A stretch of DNA of 64,000 bases, taken from positions 186,001 to 250,000 of the forward strand of contig CAMDBB010000001.1 in the NCBI GenBank assembly GCA_945889195.1. Direction: 5' to 3'. How positions within the stretch are numbered: the stretch's first letter is position 1; every line of letters starts with the position of its first letter. The notes beneath the pieces are model-generated. The model was not told the origin of the DNA. It worked only from the letters and a program-made list of their open reading frames with translations, and did not search any database. The DNA is from Bifidobacterium breve (GTDB lineage Bacteria; Actinomycetota; Actinomycetes; Nanopelagicales; Nanopelagicaceae). Position numbers and translations under genes: made by a program. Below are positions 29,867 to 38,316 of this stretch, piece by piece.

Positions 29867-29966
29867 GCACCTATTCTCTCTACATACGGGTCGAACCCTC
29901 GGTAAATCCCGCTGCGCTACGCATGGATTCGCTCTAACTGGCCCCCTCTTGCTACCCTTACGCCTT

Positions 29967-29988
29967 GATTCCAGTATGGAATCTTTTT
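29967..29988 (+). promoter_or_regulatory. Terminator-like hairpin in the rpmB leader
   Basis: Perfect 7-bp stem GATTCCA-GTA-TGGAATC (29967-29983) followed directly by TTTTT, ending about 21 bp before the rpmB start and upstream of its AGAAGGAG ribosome binding site. The neighbouring upstream gene, recG, is divergent, so the hairpin does not end an incoming transcript. It therefore looks like an attenuator or a leader structure controlling rpmB. A possible -10 (TACCCT) precedes it. The loop is only 3 nt and the role is inferred. Confidence 0.5.
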
Positions 29989-30009
29989 AATCTAGAAGGA
30001 GTACCTCTC

Positions 30010-30195
30010 ATGGCATCTTCATGCGACATCTGTGGCAAGGGCCCAAGCTTTGGTAACAACGTCTCACACTCACAGGTGAAGACACGTCGTCGCTGGAATC
30101 CAAATATCCAGCGCGTGAAGACTCTCGTTAAGGGAACTGCAAAGCGTCAGAATGTATGTACTTCATGCCTTAAGGCTGGAAAAGTCACACGTTAA
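30010..30195 (+). CDS. rpmB: 50S ribosomal protein L28, zinc-binding form
   Basis: 61 residues from the ATG at 30010 (MASSCDICGKGPSFG). CxxC pairs at 5/8 and 50/53 mark the zinc-containing (C+) L28. An open frame continues 15 codons upstream, but AGAAGGAG lies six to eight bases before this ATG and L28 begins here. Stands alone on the plus strand. A hairpin/T-tract lies in its leader and a long hairpin follows its stop. Confidence 0.97.
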   Translation: MASSCDICGKGPSFGNNVSHSQVKTRRRWNPNIQRVKTLVKGTAKRQNVCTSCLKAGKVTR

Positions 30196-30207
30196 TTCGT
30201 TAGTTTT

Positions 30208-31125
30208 TTAAGGTTGAAAATGGCTCCAGGAAACTGGGGCTATTTCCATTTCTAGGCCGGTAATTCCTGAGCCTGCAACAACTTCGCCGATATGAAGTCC
30301 CGGCAAATTCTTTCCTGTGGCCAGAAGAACATGATCTTCTCCTCCACCTAAGATCCATTGCCATACATCAGCGTTTATCTCAGTGGCCAAGTTATTGAGC
30401 TCGTTGAACTCATCTGATTTCGCAAAGAGGGTTTGGTTAAGTGCAAGAGATACTCCAGAGGCAGCTGCTAGTTGCCCGCCCTGAACCATCAGTGAATCGC
30501 TGAGATCGACCATCGCTGAGGCGCCGGAAAAGTTGATCGCATAATCCAGCGTTGGTGCAGAAAATTGTGAGAGCGCCATATCGGCAGCAAGTGAGTTAAG
30601 TGAAATCTCGCGAGTGAGAAGTTCCAGGCCTGCAGCAGACCAACCGGGAAGGGAAGAGAGATAAATAGAGTCACCCACCTGTGCACCGCTTCGCGTTATG
30701 GGTTCAAGCGCTGTACCTACGGCAGTCATTGCGATAACGATCTGAGAAGCGCGCGCAATATCTCCACCCACAATCACAGCGCCAGCCAGAGTTGCTTCAT
30801 GGTGCATGCCGCGTGCCAAATTTTCTATCCAGCCCAGCTCTTCGGTGCCGGTCAGTGAGACTGCCGCAACCAGATAATCACAGCGTCCACCCATCGCCAA
30901 AATATCGGCAACATTTGCAGCGGTAATCTTTCGGCCGATATCAAAGGCAGAAGACCATTCGGTCTTAAAGTGAACGCCCTCGACCGCCATATCGGAGCTG
31001 ACGACTGAGCGTGGCGATGTTGCAACAACTGCGGCATCATCGCCGATTCCTAGGTGAACTCGTGGATCCTGGGTAGCGAATATCTTTTGTAACACAGATA
31101 TAACATCGCTCTCACTAAATCCCAT
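30208..31125 (-). CDS. thiL: Thiamine-monophosphate kinase
   Basis: About 305 residues. Phosphorylates thiamine monophosphate to the diphosphate cofactor. PurM-like fold with GIGDDAAVV (about residues 26-34), the GGD magnesium loop in VIVGGDIARA, and DLSDSL. The frame extends to 31209, but the upstream part overlaps the divergent Lrp-type gene. The ATG at 31125 (MGFSESDVI), or at 31131, is the natural start, with AGG about nine bases upstream. Its last 38 codons or fewer share DNA with the rpmB terminator. Confidence 0.92.
   Translation of the reverse strand: MGFSESDVISVLQKIFATQDPRVHLGIGDDAAVVATSPRSVVSSDMAVEGVHFKTEWSSAFDIGRKITAANVADILAMGGRCDYLVAAVSLTGTEELGWIENLARGMHHEATLAGAVIVGGDIARASQIVIAMTAVGTALEPITRSGAQVGDSIYLSSLPGWSAAGLELLTREISLNSLAADMALSQFSAPTLDYAINFSGASAMVDLSDSLMVQGGQLAAASGVSLALNQTLFAKSDEFNELNNLATEINADVWQWILGGGEDHVLLATGKNLPGLHIGEVVAGSGITGLEMEIAPVSWSHFQP
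30218..30245 (+). terminator. rpmB terminator hairpin inside the 3' end of thiL
   Basis: Twelve-base arms AAATGGCTCCAG (30218-30229) and CTGGGGCTATTT (30234-30245) pair around a GAAA tetraloop, with two wobble positions. It begins 23 bases after the rpmB stop and suits termination of that transcript. The same bases encode the last residues of the convergent thiL gene, so termination here from the thiL side would occur before the thiL stop codon. Confidence 0.6.
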
Positions 31126-31179
31126 AGCCATAAGCCTAGGACATGAGATAGCGTTAGGGCGAAGCGAAAGGAAACTCAT

Positions 31180-31413
31180 ATGTCTGTACAGGCCTACATC
31201 TTGATTCAAACCGAAGTCGGTAAAGCAAACTCTGTTGCAGCCGCTATCAAGGCAATCCCTGGGGTTTCACTCGCTGAAGGTGTGACCGGTCCTTACGACG
31301 TGATCATGCGCGCTGAAGCTCCCTCAATGGAAGAGTTTGGTCGCGCGATCTTGAGCAAGGTGCAAGCAGTTCCTGGAATTACCCGCACGCTCACCTGCCC
31401 AGTTACAAATTAA
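31180..31413 (+). CDS. Stand-alone Lrp/AsnC ligand-binding (RAM) domain protein
   Basis: 77 residues consisting only of the RAM effector-binding domain of Lrp/AsnC regulators (AYILIQTEVGKANSVAAAI, GVTGPYDVIMRAEAPSMEEFG). No helix-turn-helix is encoded, so it cannot bind DNA by itself. Such single-domain proteins are widespread and may bind amino acids or partner with full-length Lrp proteins. AAAGGAAA lies six bases before the ATG. Only 3 bp separate its stop from the convergent ddl stop. Confidence 0.88.
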   Translation: MSVQAYILIQTEVGKANSVAAAIKAIPGVSLAEGVTGPYDVIMRAEAPSMEEFGRAILSKVQAVPGITRTLTCPVTN

Positions 31414-31416
31414 GTA

Positions 31417-32484
31417 TTAATTTCCGAGCGGTCCATTAGTACGGGCCTGTGCGCTCTGCAATAAATGTGAAATCACTTCTGTATAGCTGACGCCACTTGC
31501 CGCCCACATCTTTGGAAAGACCGATGTTGAGGTAAAGCCGGGCATCGTATTGAGTTCATTGATGATTACCTGACCTGAAGTCGTGAGGAAGAAATCCACT
31601 CGCGCTAACCCAGAACAACCAAGCGCTGTAAAGGCTGCAATCGCTGCCTTGCGGATTGCTTCCGCTGAAGTTGCTGTAATGGGAGCAGGTAGCTCAATAT
31701 CGGTAGCGCCATCAAGGTACTTAGCTTCAAAGTCATAGAACTCAAATCTAGAATCAATCACAATCTTTCCGACAATCGATGCCTGCGGCTGGCCATCAAT
31801 TTCAAGGACAGCGCATTCAATTTCAGAGCCGACAATCGCGCTTTCAATCATAATCTTTGGATCAAAGGTAAAAGCGTCTAGAACAGCGGCAAGTAGATCG
31901 CCTTCACTCTTTACCTTTGATGTGCCGCGTGATGAGCCGCCGCGCGCAGGCTTAACGAAGACTGGGTAGCCAAGGGCAGCGACTTCTTTCGTAATTTCAG
32001 CGCTGCGATTGCCCCAATCGCTCTTCTTTACAACTAACCCTGGCGCTGTTGCAATTCCATGTGAGGCAAAGATTGGCTTTGCAAAGGATTTATCCATCGC
32101 CACTGCCGATGCCAAAACCCCAGAGCCCACATAAGCAATATCAGCAATTTCAAGTAAGCCTTGAATAGTGCCATCTTCACCGAATGGTCCATGCAAAAGT
32201 GGAAAGACGATATCAATTGCGAGGTTCTTTCCACCGGAGGTAAATCCTGCTACATCAGCGACAACTGCTGGTGCAGATTCGGGAACGCTAGGAAGTGTTT
32301 TGCCGGAGATATTCATCGGGTGGCCATCTGGAATAAGAACCCATTTACCTGACTTAGTAATTCCAATAAGTACTGGTTCAAATCGAGTGCGATCTATTGC
32401 ACCCAGTACTCCCCCAGCTGAGATACAAGAGATTTCATGCTCGCTACTGCGGCCTCCGCAGATGATGGCAACGCGCTTTTTCAT
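31417..32484 (-). CDS. ddl: D-alanine--D-alanine ligase
   Basis: 355 residues, ATP-grasp enzyme that makes the D-Ala-D-Ala end of peptidoglycan precursors. Motifs: GGRSSEHEISCISA, HGPFGEDGTIQGLLE, FVKPARGGSSRGTSKV, and the metal-binding INELNTMPGFT. Overlaps gpsA by 4 bp. Forms plsC-gpsA-ddl, a lipid and wall precursor operon. Confidence 0.96.
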   Translation of the reverse strand: MKKRVAIICGGRSSEHEISCISAGGVLGAIDRTRFEPVLIGITKSGKWVLIPDGHPMNISGKTLPSVPESAPAVVADVAGFTSGGKNLAIDIVFPLLHGPFGEDGTIQGLLEIADIAYVGSGVLASAVAMDKSFAKPIFASHGIATAPGLVVKKSDWGNRSAEITKEVAALGYPVFVKPARGGSSRGTSKVKSEGDLLAAVLDAFTFDPKIMIESAIVGSEIECAVLEIDGQPQASIVGKIVIDSRFEFYDFEAKYLDGATDIELPAPITATSAEAIRKAAIAAFTALGCSGLARVDFFLTTSGQVIINELNTMPGFTSTSVFPKMWAASGVSYTEVISHLLQSAQARTNGPLGN

Positions 32485-33482
32485 CGGATGAAATTCTCAG
32501 CTTTCGTAGTGATCTCCATGAGCTTCTGCAGCGCCGCAGCTGGGGTCAATTGTTCACTGACTATCTCTCCAACTGCTTCAATGACAGGCACTTCTATGCC
32601 AACGCGATGGGCAATTTCTGCAACTGCGCCTGCAGATGCCACGCCTTCGACTGTCTTGGCAACTTGTTCACGCGCTTGCGCCATCGAACCTGTGCGCCCT
32701 AGGACTTCACCGAATGTGCGATTACGAGAAAGTGGCGAACCACAACTTGCTACCAAGTCGCCCATACCGGCAAGGCCTGCAGCCGAGAGCGGATCAGAGC
32801 CATGTGCGGCGCAGAGACGAGCAACTTCATTAAGCCCGCGAGTTATCAACATCGCCTGGGTATTTTCGCCAAAACCCATACCGATAGAGATTCCAACCGC
32901 GAGAGCGATAACGCTCTTTATTGCACCTGCTAGTTCGCACCCCATCACATCAACTGATGTATAGACGCGATAGTAAGGAGTGCGGAAGAGATCTCTCATG
33001 TGATCTGCCAACTCTTGCGTTGCAGCAGCTGCGACCGCGCCTGCTGGTTGGCGTAGTACGAGTTCATCAGCCAAATTGGGCCCAGTGATGATGGCAATTG
33101 CACGAGGGCCGAGTACATCTTCGATGACCTCAGTCATGCGCATCTGAGTGCTGATTTCAATACCTTTGAGGGTACTGACGATGATTGAATCGGCTTTGAA
33201 AAATGGTTTCCACTCTTCAAGAGTTAGGCGCAGTTGCTGCGCTGGAATAGCTAAAACGTAGATACGAGAGTGTGCAAAGGCTTGCGCTAAATCTGTAGTC
33301 GCTTGCAGCGATAGTGGGAGTTCGTGGCTGCCCAAGTACTTCTTATTGGTATGCGCTGAATTAATCTCAGCAATCACATCTTTACTACGGCCCCAGAGAA
33401 GAACATCGTTTCCAGCATCGCTGAGAACTTGCGCCATGGTGGATCCCCATGCGCCTGCTCCAAAAACGGTGACTGTACTCAT
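32481..33482 (-). CDS. gpsA: Glycerol-3-phosphate dehydrogenase [NAD(P)+]
   Basis: 333 residues. Reduces dihydroxyacetone phosphate to sn-glycerol 3-phosphate for phospholipids. Dinucleotide motif FGAGAWGSTMAQVL at residues 6-19, and the catalytic-lysine region LAGAIKSVIALAVGI. Joined by 4-bp overlaps to plsC upstream and ddl downstream. Confidence 0.97.
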   Translation of the reverse strand: MSTVTVFGAGAWGSTMAQVLSDAGNDVLLWGRSKDVIAEINSAHTNKKYLGSHELPLSLQATTDLAQAFAHSRIYVLAIPAQQLRLTLEEWKPFFKADSIIVSTLKGIEISTQMRMTEVIEDVLGPRAIAIITGPNLADELVLRQPAGAVAAAATQELADHMRDLFRTPYYRVYTSVDVMGCELAGAIKSVIALAVGISIGMGFGENTQAMLITRGLNEVARLCAAHGSDPLSAAGLAGMGDLVASCGSPLSRNRTFGEVLGRTGSMAQAREQVAKTVEGVASAGAVAEIAHRVGIEVPVIEAVGEIVSEQLTPAAALQKLMEITTKAENFIR

Positions 33483-34258
33483 TTCCTCTTCTTCTTGAAA
33501 TTACCGGTTCGCGGTAAATCAGATGTGTGAGGGTCAAAGATTACTTCAGGGCGCTTCTCGCCACGAATCTCTTCGAGAAGAACAGTAATTGCTCGCATAA
33601 TCTCGGCAGTTGCCTCGATGAGCGCCTGCGGATCTTCAGCCTTTCCCTTCCAGCGTGAGAGATCTACCGGCTTTCCTGCGCGAATAATGATTGTCTTGCG
33701 TGGGAAGAGGCTTAACTTCTTTGTGTAGTTAGGAACAATGAGTTGTGAGCCCCACTGCGCAATCGGAATGACTGGGGTATCGGTTGCCAGAGCAAGACGT
33801 GCGCACCCAGTCTTTGCAACCATCGGCCAAAGCTGTGGATCGCGAGTAAGAGTTCCTTCTGGGTAAACGCCGAGCATGTGGCCTTTCTCCAGCAGGATCT
33901 TGGCGTGATCCACCGCCTTCTTAGCATCGGATGTTTCGCGCTCAACTGGTACTTGTCCTGCTGCCAAAATAATCTTTCCGATAACAGGAACCTTAAAGAC
34001 CCCTGATTTTCCAAGATAACGCGGTGCGCGACCATTGCGGTAGAGGAAGTGGGTAAAGACCAGGACGTCGAGGTATGACATGTGATTGCTCGCAACAATT
34101 ACTCGACCGGTTGCTGGGATATTTTCAGCGCCCTTCCAATCTCGCTTCATCACCAGGTTAAAGATTGGAATCAGAACTCGTGTGCCAAATTTAAAGGCGC
34201 GATTAGTTCCGAGCGGATATCCGCTAGGTGGTGCATAAGAGACCTTGAACTGCGCCAT
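33479..34258 (-). CDS. plsC: 1-acyl-sn-glycerol-3-phosphate acyltransferase
   Basis: 259 residues. Makes phosphatidic acid. Acyltransferase motifs: ASNHMSYLDVLVF (HX4D) and VYPEGTLTRD. The frame is open to 34348, but that would run back through the HU terminator hairpin; the ATG at 34258 (MAQFKVSYAP) has AGGA eight bases upstream and is preferred. First gene of plsC-gpsA-ddl. Confidence 0.93.
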   Translation of the reverse strand: MAQFKVSYAPPSGYPLGTNRAFKFGTRVLIPIFNLVMKRDWKGAENIPATGRVIVASNHMSYLDVLVFTHFLYRNGRAPRYLGKSGVFKVPVIGKIILAAGQVPVERETSDAKKAVDHAKILLEKGHMLGVYPEGTLTRDPQLWPMVAKTGCARLALATDTPVIPIAQWGSQLIVPNYTKKLSLFPRKTIIIRAGKPVDLSRWKGKAEDPQALIEATAEIMRAITVLLEEIRGEKRPEVIFDPHTSDLPRTGNFKKKRK

Positions 34259-34276
34259 ATCTAGAATCCTAGCGAT

Positions 34277-34315
34277 AAAAAAATCAGGGCCCGCATGAAG
34301 CGGACCCTGATTTTT
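34277..34315 (-). terminator. Rho-independent terminator after the HU gene
   Basis: On the minus-strand RNA an 11-bp stem (34279-34289 with 34305-34315) plus a G-U pair and four more G-C pairs closes a 5-nt loop and is followed by a run of seven T. It lies 14 bp after the HU stop and just before the plsC start, separating the two transcripts. The clearest terminator in the window. Confidence 0.9.
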
Positions 34316-34328
34316 AAGAAATGAAGAT

Positions 34329-34778
34329 TTACTTCTTCTTCTTTGCAACCTTCTTAGCTGGCTTACGCTTTGCAGGAGCCTTCTTGGCTACCTTCTTCTT
34401 AGCTACAGCCTTCTTCTTTGCAGGAGCCTTCTTTGCAGCCTTCTTAGCCACTGGCTTTGGAGCTGCCTTTACCTCTGGCTTTGGAGCTGGACCGAGCTTG
34501 CGATCGCCAGCGATTACTTCCTTAAGAGCCTTTGCAGGTAGGAAGCGAGCCTTCTTTGAAGCCTTGATCTTGATGGTTTCGCCGGTGAATGGGTTACGTC
34601 CCATACGTGCCTTGCGATCAACCTTCTTAAACTTACCGAAATCATTGATCATGACATCGTTGCCTGCTGACATGTTGCGCACGATTGTGTCGAACACGAC
34701 GTCTACAGCGTGAGCTGCTTCTTTCTTGCTGCCGTTGAAGTGTGGGGCCAACGCAGCGATGAACTGGGCCTTATTCAT
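34329..34778 (-). CDS. hup: DNA-binding protein HU with a lysine-rich tail (HupB-like)
   Basis: 149 residues. Residues 1-90 are a normal HU fold (MNKAQFIAALAPHF, GRNPFTGETIKIKASKKARF). The C-terminal 50 residues are KKAPAKKK-type repeats like the histone-H1-like tail of mycobacterial HupB. Probably a nucleoid-compacting protein and abundant. AAGGGG precedes the ATG. The upstream region is AT-rich with a 16-bp palindrome, and a strong terminator follows. Sits next to leuD as in mycobacteria. Confidence 0.96.
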   Translation of the reverse strand: MNKAQFIAALAPHFNGSKKEAAHAVDVVFDTIVRNMSAGNDVMINDFGKFKKVDRKARMGRNPFTGETIKIKASKKARFLPAKALKEVIAGDRKLGPAPKPEVKAAPKPVAKKAAKKAPAKKKAVAKKKVAKKAPAKRKPAKKVAKKKK

Positions 34779-34800
34779 TCAATTCCCCTTAATGTTGTTG

Positions 34801-34816
34801 TATTTACGCGTAAATA
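34801..34816. promoter_or_regulatory. 16-bp perfect palindrome upstream of HU, with related sites nearby
   Basis: TATTTACGCGTAAATA lies 23-38 bp before the HU start codon. Related palindromes follow: CACGCGTG at 34880-34887, and TTTTTATGCGTAAAAA at 34918-34933 with one imperfect pair. TTAAGC-GCTT-GCTTAA lies just beside the first. The rest of this 238-bp AT-rich spacer shows no open frame. Candidate operator for HU control; the cognate protein is unknown. Confidence 0.45.
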
Positions 34817-34983
34817 ATTAAGCGCTTGCTTAACTACGTAAAACTTAAACCTATTTAAGGGGTGAGAGCGTTATTGGCGCACGCGTGTCGCACTTTTATA
34901 TTCTGCGAAAATTCGCATTTTTATGCGTAAAAAACCCTCATTCCAAAGTTGAGACTTTTACAACTATCTCTCACCCCGTATGT

Positions 34984-35010
34984 AAAAATCAGCGATTTAC
35001 GCTCATTTTT
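34984..35010 (-). terminator. Probable leuD terminator
   Basis: AAAAATCAGCG and CGCTCATTTTT pair around ATTTA with a single mismatch. On the minus strand the stem ends in a T-rich arm, starting 7 bases after the leuD stop. The A/T arms make it potentially bidirectional. It would separate leuCD from HU. Confidence 0.55.
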
Positions 35011-35016
35011 GAGGCG

Positions 35017-35622
35017 TTAGATTCGGATTGGAAGCGTCTTTGGCTTATATGCAGGGCGCTTTGCCTCAAAGGCATCGATGAAATCAGTCTGTTTCAAGGT
35101 TAATCCGATGTCATCGAGACCTTCCATGAGACGCCAACGCGTGTAGTCATCGAGTTCAAAGGCCACTGTGACGCCTGAGTAGCTCACCGTACGAGAATCG
35201 AGATCGACTGTGATTTCAAGGTTGGCATCTGCCTCGATAGCAACCCAGAGAGCCTCGACGCTCTCTTGTGGGAGCACCACAGTAAGTAAGCCGCTCTTGA
35301 GCGAATTGCCACGGAAGATATCGGCGAAGCGGCTAGAGATGACGACCTTAAAGCCGTAATTCTGAAGCGCCCATACTGCATGTTCGCGCGATGACCCAGT
35401 ACCAAATTCAGGACCAGCAACCAGGATGGTGCCCTTCTTATATGCCTCTTGGTTAAGTACGAATTCAGGATCGTTACGCCAAGCTGAGAAGAGACCATCT
35501 TCAAAACCGCTACGTGTAACGCGCTTAAGGTAGACGGCAGGAATGATCTGGTCTGTATCTACATTGCTACGGCGAAGTGGAACTCCACTACCAACATGCT
35601 TTACAAATTTCTCCATTGTCAT
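35017..35622 (-). CDS. leuD: 3-isopropylmalate dehydratase small subunit
   Basis: 201 residues, normal length. Swivel-domain subunit that isomerises 2- to 3-isopropylmalate together with Leu[19 protein letters not shown] near the N-terminus and [16 protein letters not shown] are diagnostic. Lies 8 bp downstream of leuC. Start [11 protein letters not shown]; the second ATG is two codons on. Confidence 0.97.
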   Translation of the reverse strand: MTMEKFVKHVGSGVPLRRSNVDTDQIIPAVYLKRVTRSGFEDGLFSAWRNDPEFVLNQEAYKKGTILVAGPEFGTGSSREHAVWALQNYGFKVVISSRFADIFRGNSLKSGLLTVVLPQESVEALWVAIEADANLEITVDLDSRTVSYSGVTVAFELDDYTRWRLMEGLDDIGLTLKQTDFIDAFEAKRPAYKPKTLPIRI

Positions 35623-35630
35623 TTCCTTTC

Positions 35631-37022
35631 TTACAAATCTGCCGGTGATGAAAGGGTGCCGCGAATTGCAGTTGCAGCTGCCACTAGTGGGCTTACCAAG
35701 TGGGTACGTCCGCCCTTACCTTGGCGGCCCTCAAAGTTACGGTTTGATGTTGATGCAGAACGCTCGCCAACGGCAAGTTGGTCTGGGTTCATACCAAGGC
35801 ACATTGAGCAACCGGCGTTACGCCATTCAGCTCCAAAATCAAGAAACACTTGATCAAGGCCCTCTTTCATCGCTTGCTGACGCACGCGCTCTGAACCAGG
35901 AACAACCAACATGCGAAGCTTCGGAGCAATCTTCTTGCCCTTCAAAACATCCGCTGCGGCGCGCAAATCTTCGATACGTCCATTTGTGCATGAGCCCAAG
36001 AAGACAGTGTCAATCACTATCTTTTTCAGCGGTGTGCCAGCTTCAAGTCCCATGTATTGCAGTGCTCGTTCAGCAGCGCCGCGTTCTTCAGAGTCCGCGA
36101 TATCTGCAGGATTTGGAACTGCGCCATTGAGCGGCAGGCCTTGTCCAGGGTTTGTTCCCCATGTAACAAATGGTTCTAATTCATCAGCGTTGAGATCGAT
36201 TTCAAGATCAAACTTTGCATCTGAATCTGTGTAGAGGCTCTGCCAATAAGCAAGGGCTGCATCCCAATCTTCTGGAGCATGCGGCTTGCCCTTGATGTAA
36301 TCAAAAGTTGTTTGATCAGGTGCAATCAGCCCTGCGCGAGCTCCTGCTTCGATAGACATATTGCAGATGGTCATGCGACCTTCCATGGAAAGTGCGCGAA
36401 TTGCTGAGCCACGATATTCAATAATGTAGCCCTGTCCCCCGCCGGTACCAATCTTGGCGATGATGGCCAAGATAATATCTTTAGCGGTAACGCCAGTTTT
36501 GAGAGTTCCTTCAACGTTAATTGCCATAGTCTTTGGACGGTTTGATGGCAGAGTCTGTGTAGCAAGTACATGCTCAACTTCAGAAGTTCCGATACCGAAT
36601 GCGATTGCACCGAAGGCTCCATGTGTTGAGGTATGTGAATCACCGCAGACGATTGTCATTCCAGGCTGTGTAATACCAAGCTGTGGGCCAACGACATGCA
36701 CAACGCCCTGGTCAGCATCTCCGAGTGAGTGGATACGAATTCCAAACTCTTTAGCGTTATTGCGCAGAGTGTCGATCTGTAACTTAGAGACGGGATCTGC
36801 AATCGGCTTTAAAATATCGATAGTGGGAGTGTTGTGATCTTCTGTTGCAATCGTCAGATCAGGACGGCGCACCTTACGTCCAGCAAGGCGCAGGCCATCA
36901 AATGCCTGGGCGCTGGTTACTTCATGGATGAGTTGCAAGTCGATGTAGAGAAGGTCTGGTTCTCCTTCAGCAGATCGAACGACATGGTCTTCCCAAATCT
37001 TCTGCGCTAACGTCTTACCCAT
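35631..37022 (-). CDS. leuC: 3-isopropylmalate dehydratase large subunit
   Basis: 463 residues from the ATG at 37022 ([15 protein letters not shown]). Aconitase-fold subunit whose [4Fe-4S] cysteines are visible in [13 protein letters not shown] and GCSMCLGMN. The frame is open 21 codons further upstream, but that extension would cover the whole spacer to the divergent IclR gene. AAGGAG lies 11 bases before the chosen ATG. First gene of leuCD. Confidence 0.96.
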   Translation of the reverse strand: MGKTLAQKIWEDHVVRSAEGEPDLLYIDLQLIHEVTSAQAFDGLRLAGRKVRRPDLTIATEDHNTPTIDILKPIADPVSKLQIDTLRNNAKEFGIRIHSLGDADQGVVHVVGPQLGITQPGMTIVCGDSHTSTHGAFGAIAFGIGTSEVEHVLATQTLPSNRPKTMAINVEGTLKTGVTAKDIILAIIAKIGTGGGQGYIIEYRGSAIRALSMEGRMTICNMSIEAGARAGLIAPDQTTFDYIKGKPHAPEDWDAALAYWQSLYTDSDAKFDLEIDLNADELEPFVTWGTNPGQGLPLNGAVPNPADIADSEERGAAERALQYMGLEAGTPLKKIVIDTVFLGSCTNGRIEDLRAAADVLKGKKIAPKLRMLVVPGSERVRQQAMKEGLDQVFLDFGAEWRNAGCSMCLGMNPDQLAVGERSASTSNRNFEGRQGKGGRTHLVSPLVAAATAIRGTLSSPADL

Positions 37023-37052
37023 CAGGTGGTGTACTCCTTCGTGCTCATTCAA

Positions 37053-37079
37053 TTGGCATCTCAATAGGTGGGATGCTAA
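37053..37079. promoter_or_regulatory. Inverted repeat between leuC and the IclR regulator
   Basis: Arms TTGGCATC (37053-37060) and GATGCTAA (37072-37079) match in 7 of 8 positions with an 11-bp spacer, in the 66-bp divergent promoter region. IclR-type leucine regulators (LtbR/NdgR) act on leuCD from this position in other actinobacteria, so this is a plausible operator. Confidence 0.45.
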
Positions 37080-37088
37080 TATCACTCC

Positions 37089-37808
37089 GTGGATAAGAAG
37101 AATAGCGGAGTTGGCGTTTTAGATAAAGCCGTAGCAATTCTGGCAACCCTGGAATCTGGCCCCCACTCCCTCGCGGAGTTGGTAGCAGCAACAGGTATCG
37201 CCCGTCCTACCGCCCACCGCCTCGCTGTCGCACTTGAATTTCATCGCCTCGTAGCCCGCGACCTTAATGGGCGCTTCATTATTGGCCCTCGCTCAAGTGA
37301 GTTGGCGGCAGCCGCTGGCGAAGATCGACTTATTGCTGCAGCAGCTCCTGCTCTGGCAGCGCTGCGAGATGCAACAGGTGAATCAGCCCAGCTCTATCGC
37401 CGCCAAGGAGATATCCGAATCTGTGTCGCTGTTGCAGAACGACTTTCAGGTCTACGTGACTCTGTTCCAGTTGGCGCATCTCTTACGATGCAAGCAGGAT
37501 CTGCAGCTCAAATTTTAATGGCTTGGGAAGATTCCGAAAAGATTCATCGCGGACTGAAGAGCGCGCGATTTACAGCAGCGCACCTTGCAGCAGATCGCCG
37601 TCGCGGTTGGGCACAATCAGTGGGTGAGCGCGAAGCCGGCGTTGCATCTGTATCCGCTCCTGTCCGCGGACCTAATGGCAAGGTAATTGCAGCCGTTTCA
37701 ATTAGCGGACCGATTGAGCGTTTGGGACGTCAACCAGGTCGTTTACATGCAGCAGCCGTTGTAGCAACTGCGGAACGTTTAACTGAGCATTTAAAGTCTG
37801 GAAAGTAG
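37089..37808 (+). CDS. IclR-family regulator, LtbR/NdgR-like
   Basis: 239 residues. N-terminal winged helix-turn-helix ([22 protein letters not shown]) and C-terminal effector domain. Divergent from leuCD, the position of LtbR in Corynebacterium and NdgR in Streptomyces, which repress leucine and other amino-acid genes. GTG start. Its stop lies 1 bp from the end of convergent recX. The regulatory target is inferred from context. Confidence 0.9.
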   Translation: MDKKNSGVGVLDKAVAILATLESGPHSLAELVAATGIARPTAHRLAVALEFHRLVARDLNGRFIIGPRSSELAAAAGEDRLIAAAAPALAALRDATGESAQLYRRQGDIRICVAVAERLSGLRDSVPVGASLTMQAGSAAQILMAWEDSEKIHRGLKSARFTAAHLAADRRRGWAQSVGEREAGVASVSAPVRGPNGKVIAAVSISGPIERLGRQPGRLHAAAVVATAERLTEHLKSGK

Positions 37809-37809
37809 C

Positions 37810-38316
37810 TTAACTCTTTAGTAGATCGAGCTCGCGTAGCACTCGAGAGATAACGGCAAATCCAAAACCTTTACGTTGCAAGAGCGATTGAATGCGACGA
37901 ATCTGAACATCTGGTTCTAGGCGTGACATAGTGTTAAATTTCTTAAATGCTAAATCAAAGGCAGCTCGATATTCAGATTCATCATCGATGCCATCGAGAG
38001 CCTCATCTATCTGCTCTTGAAGTACGCCCTTCTGGCGAAGTTCGCCGGCGATAATCCTCTTAGAGATCTTCTTATGGTTGTGGCGAGATGTTGCCCAGGC
38101 TGTCGCAAATTCGCGATCGTTGATCAGTCCGGTCTCTTGGAGACGGAAGACCACCGCTTGGGCAACATCATCTTCAACGCCACGTGTCTTAAGGTGAGCG
38201 AGAAGCTCGCCCTTACTCTTTGCTCGCGTTACCAGCGCATTGAGCGCGATAGTGTGAGCAACTTCGTAAGGGTCAGAGCCCTCGCCGCGTTCTACCTTGG
38301 CAAATTGGAGTGAAAT
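37810..38316 (-). CDS. recX: Regulatory protein RecX, apparent ATT start coupled to recA
   Basis: Modulator of RecA filaments. A conventional start exists only at a GTG at 38154, which would give 114 residues and delete the first helical repeat. The frame is open and homologous further upstream (SDPYEVAHTIALNALVTRAK, then GELLAHLKTRGVEDDVAQAV, typical RecX). Between the in-frame TGA inside recA and that GTG there is no ATG, GTG or TTG. An ATT at 38316 shares one base with the recA stop (TAATT), mirroring TAATG junctions elsewhere here, and would give 168 residues. The family is firm; the start is inferred. Confidence 0.88.
   Translation of the reverse strand: MSLQFAKVERGEGSDPYEVAHTIALNALVTRAKSKGELLAHLKTRGVEDDVAQAVVFRLQETGLINDREFATAWATSRHNHKKISKRIIAGELRQKGVLQEQIDEALDGIDDESEYRAAFDLAFKKFNTMSRLEPDVQIRRIQSLLQRKGFGFAVISRVLRELDLLKS

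Noticed and set aside
29965-30009. 15-codon upstream extension of rpmB
   Set aside because: It runs through the leader hairpin and ribosome binding site; L28 begins at 30010.
32437-32964. 175-codon plus-strand open frame
   Set aside because: Mirror of gpsA and the start of ddl; no recognisable motif or ribosome binding site.
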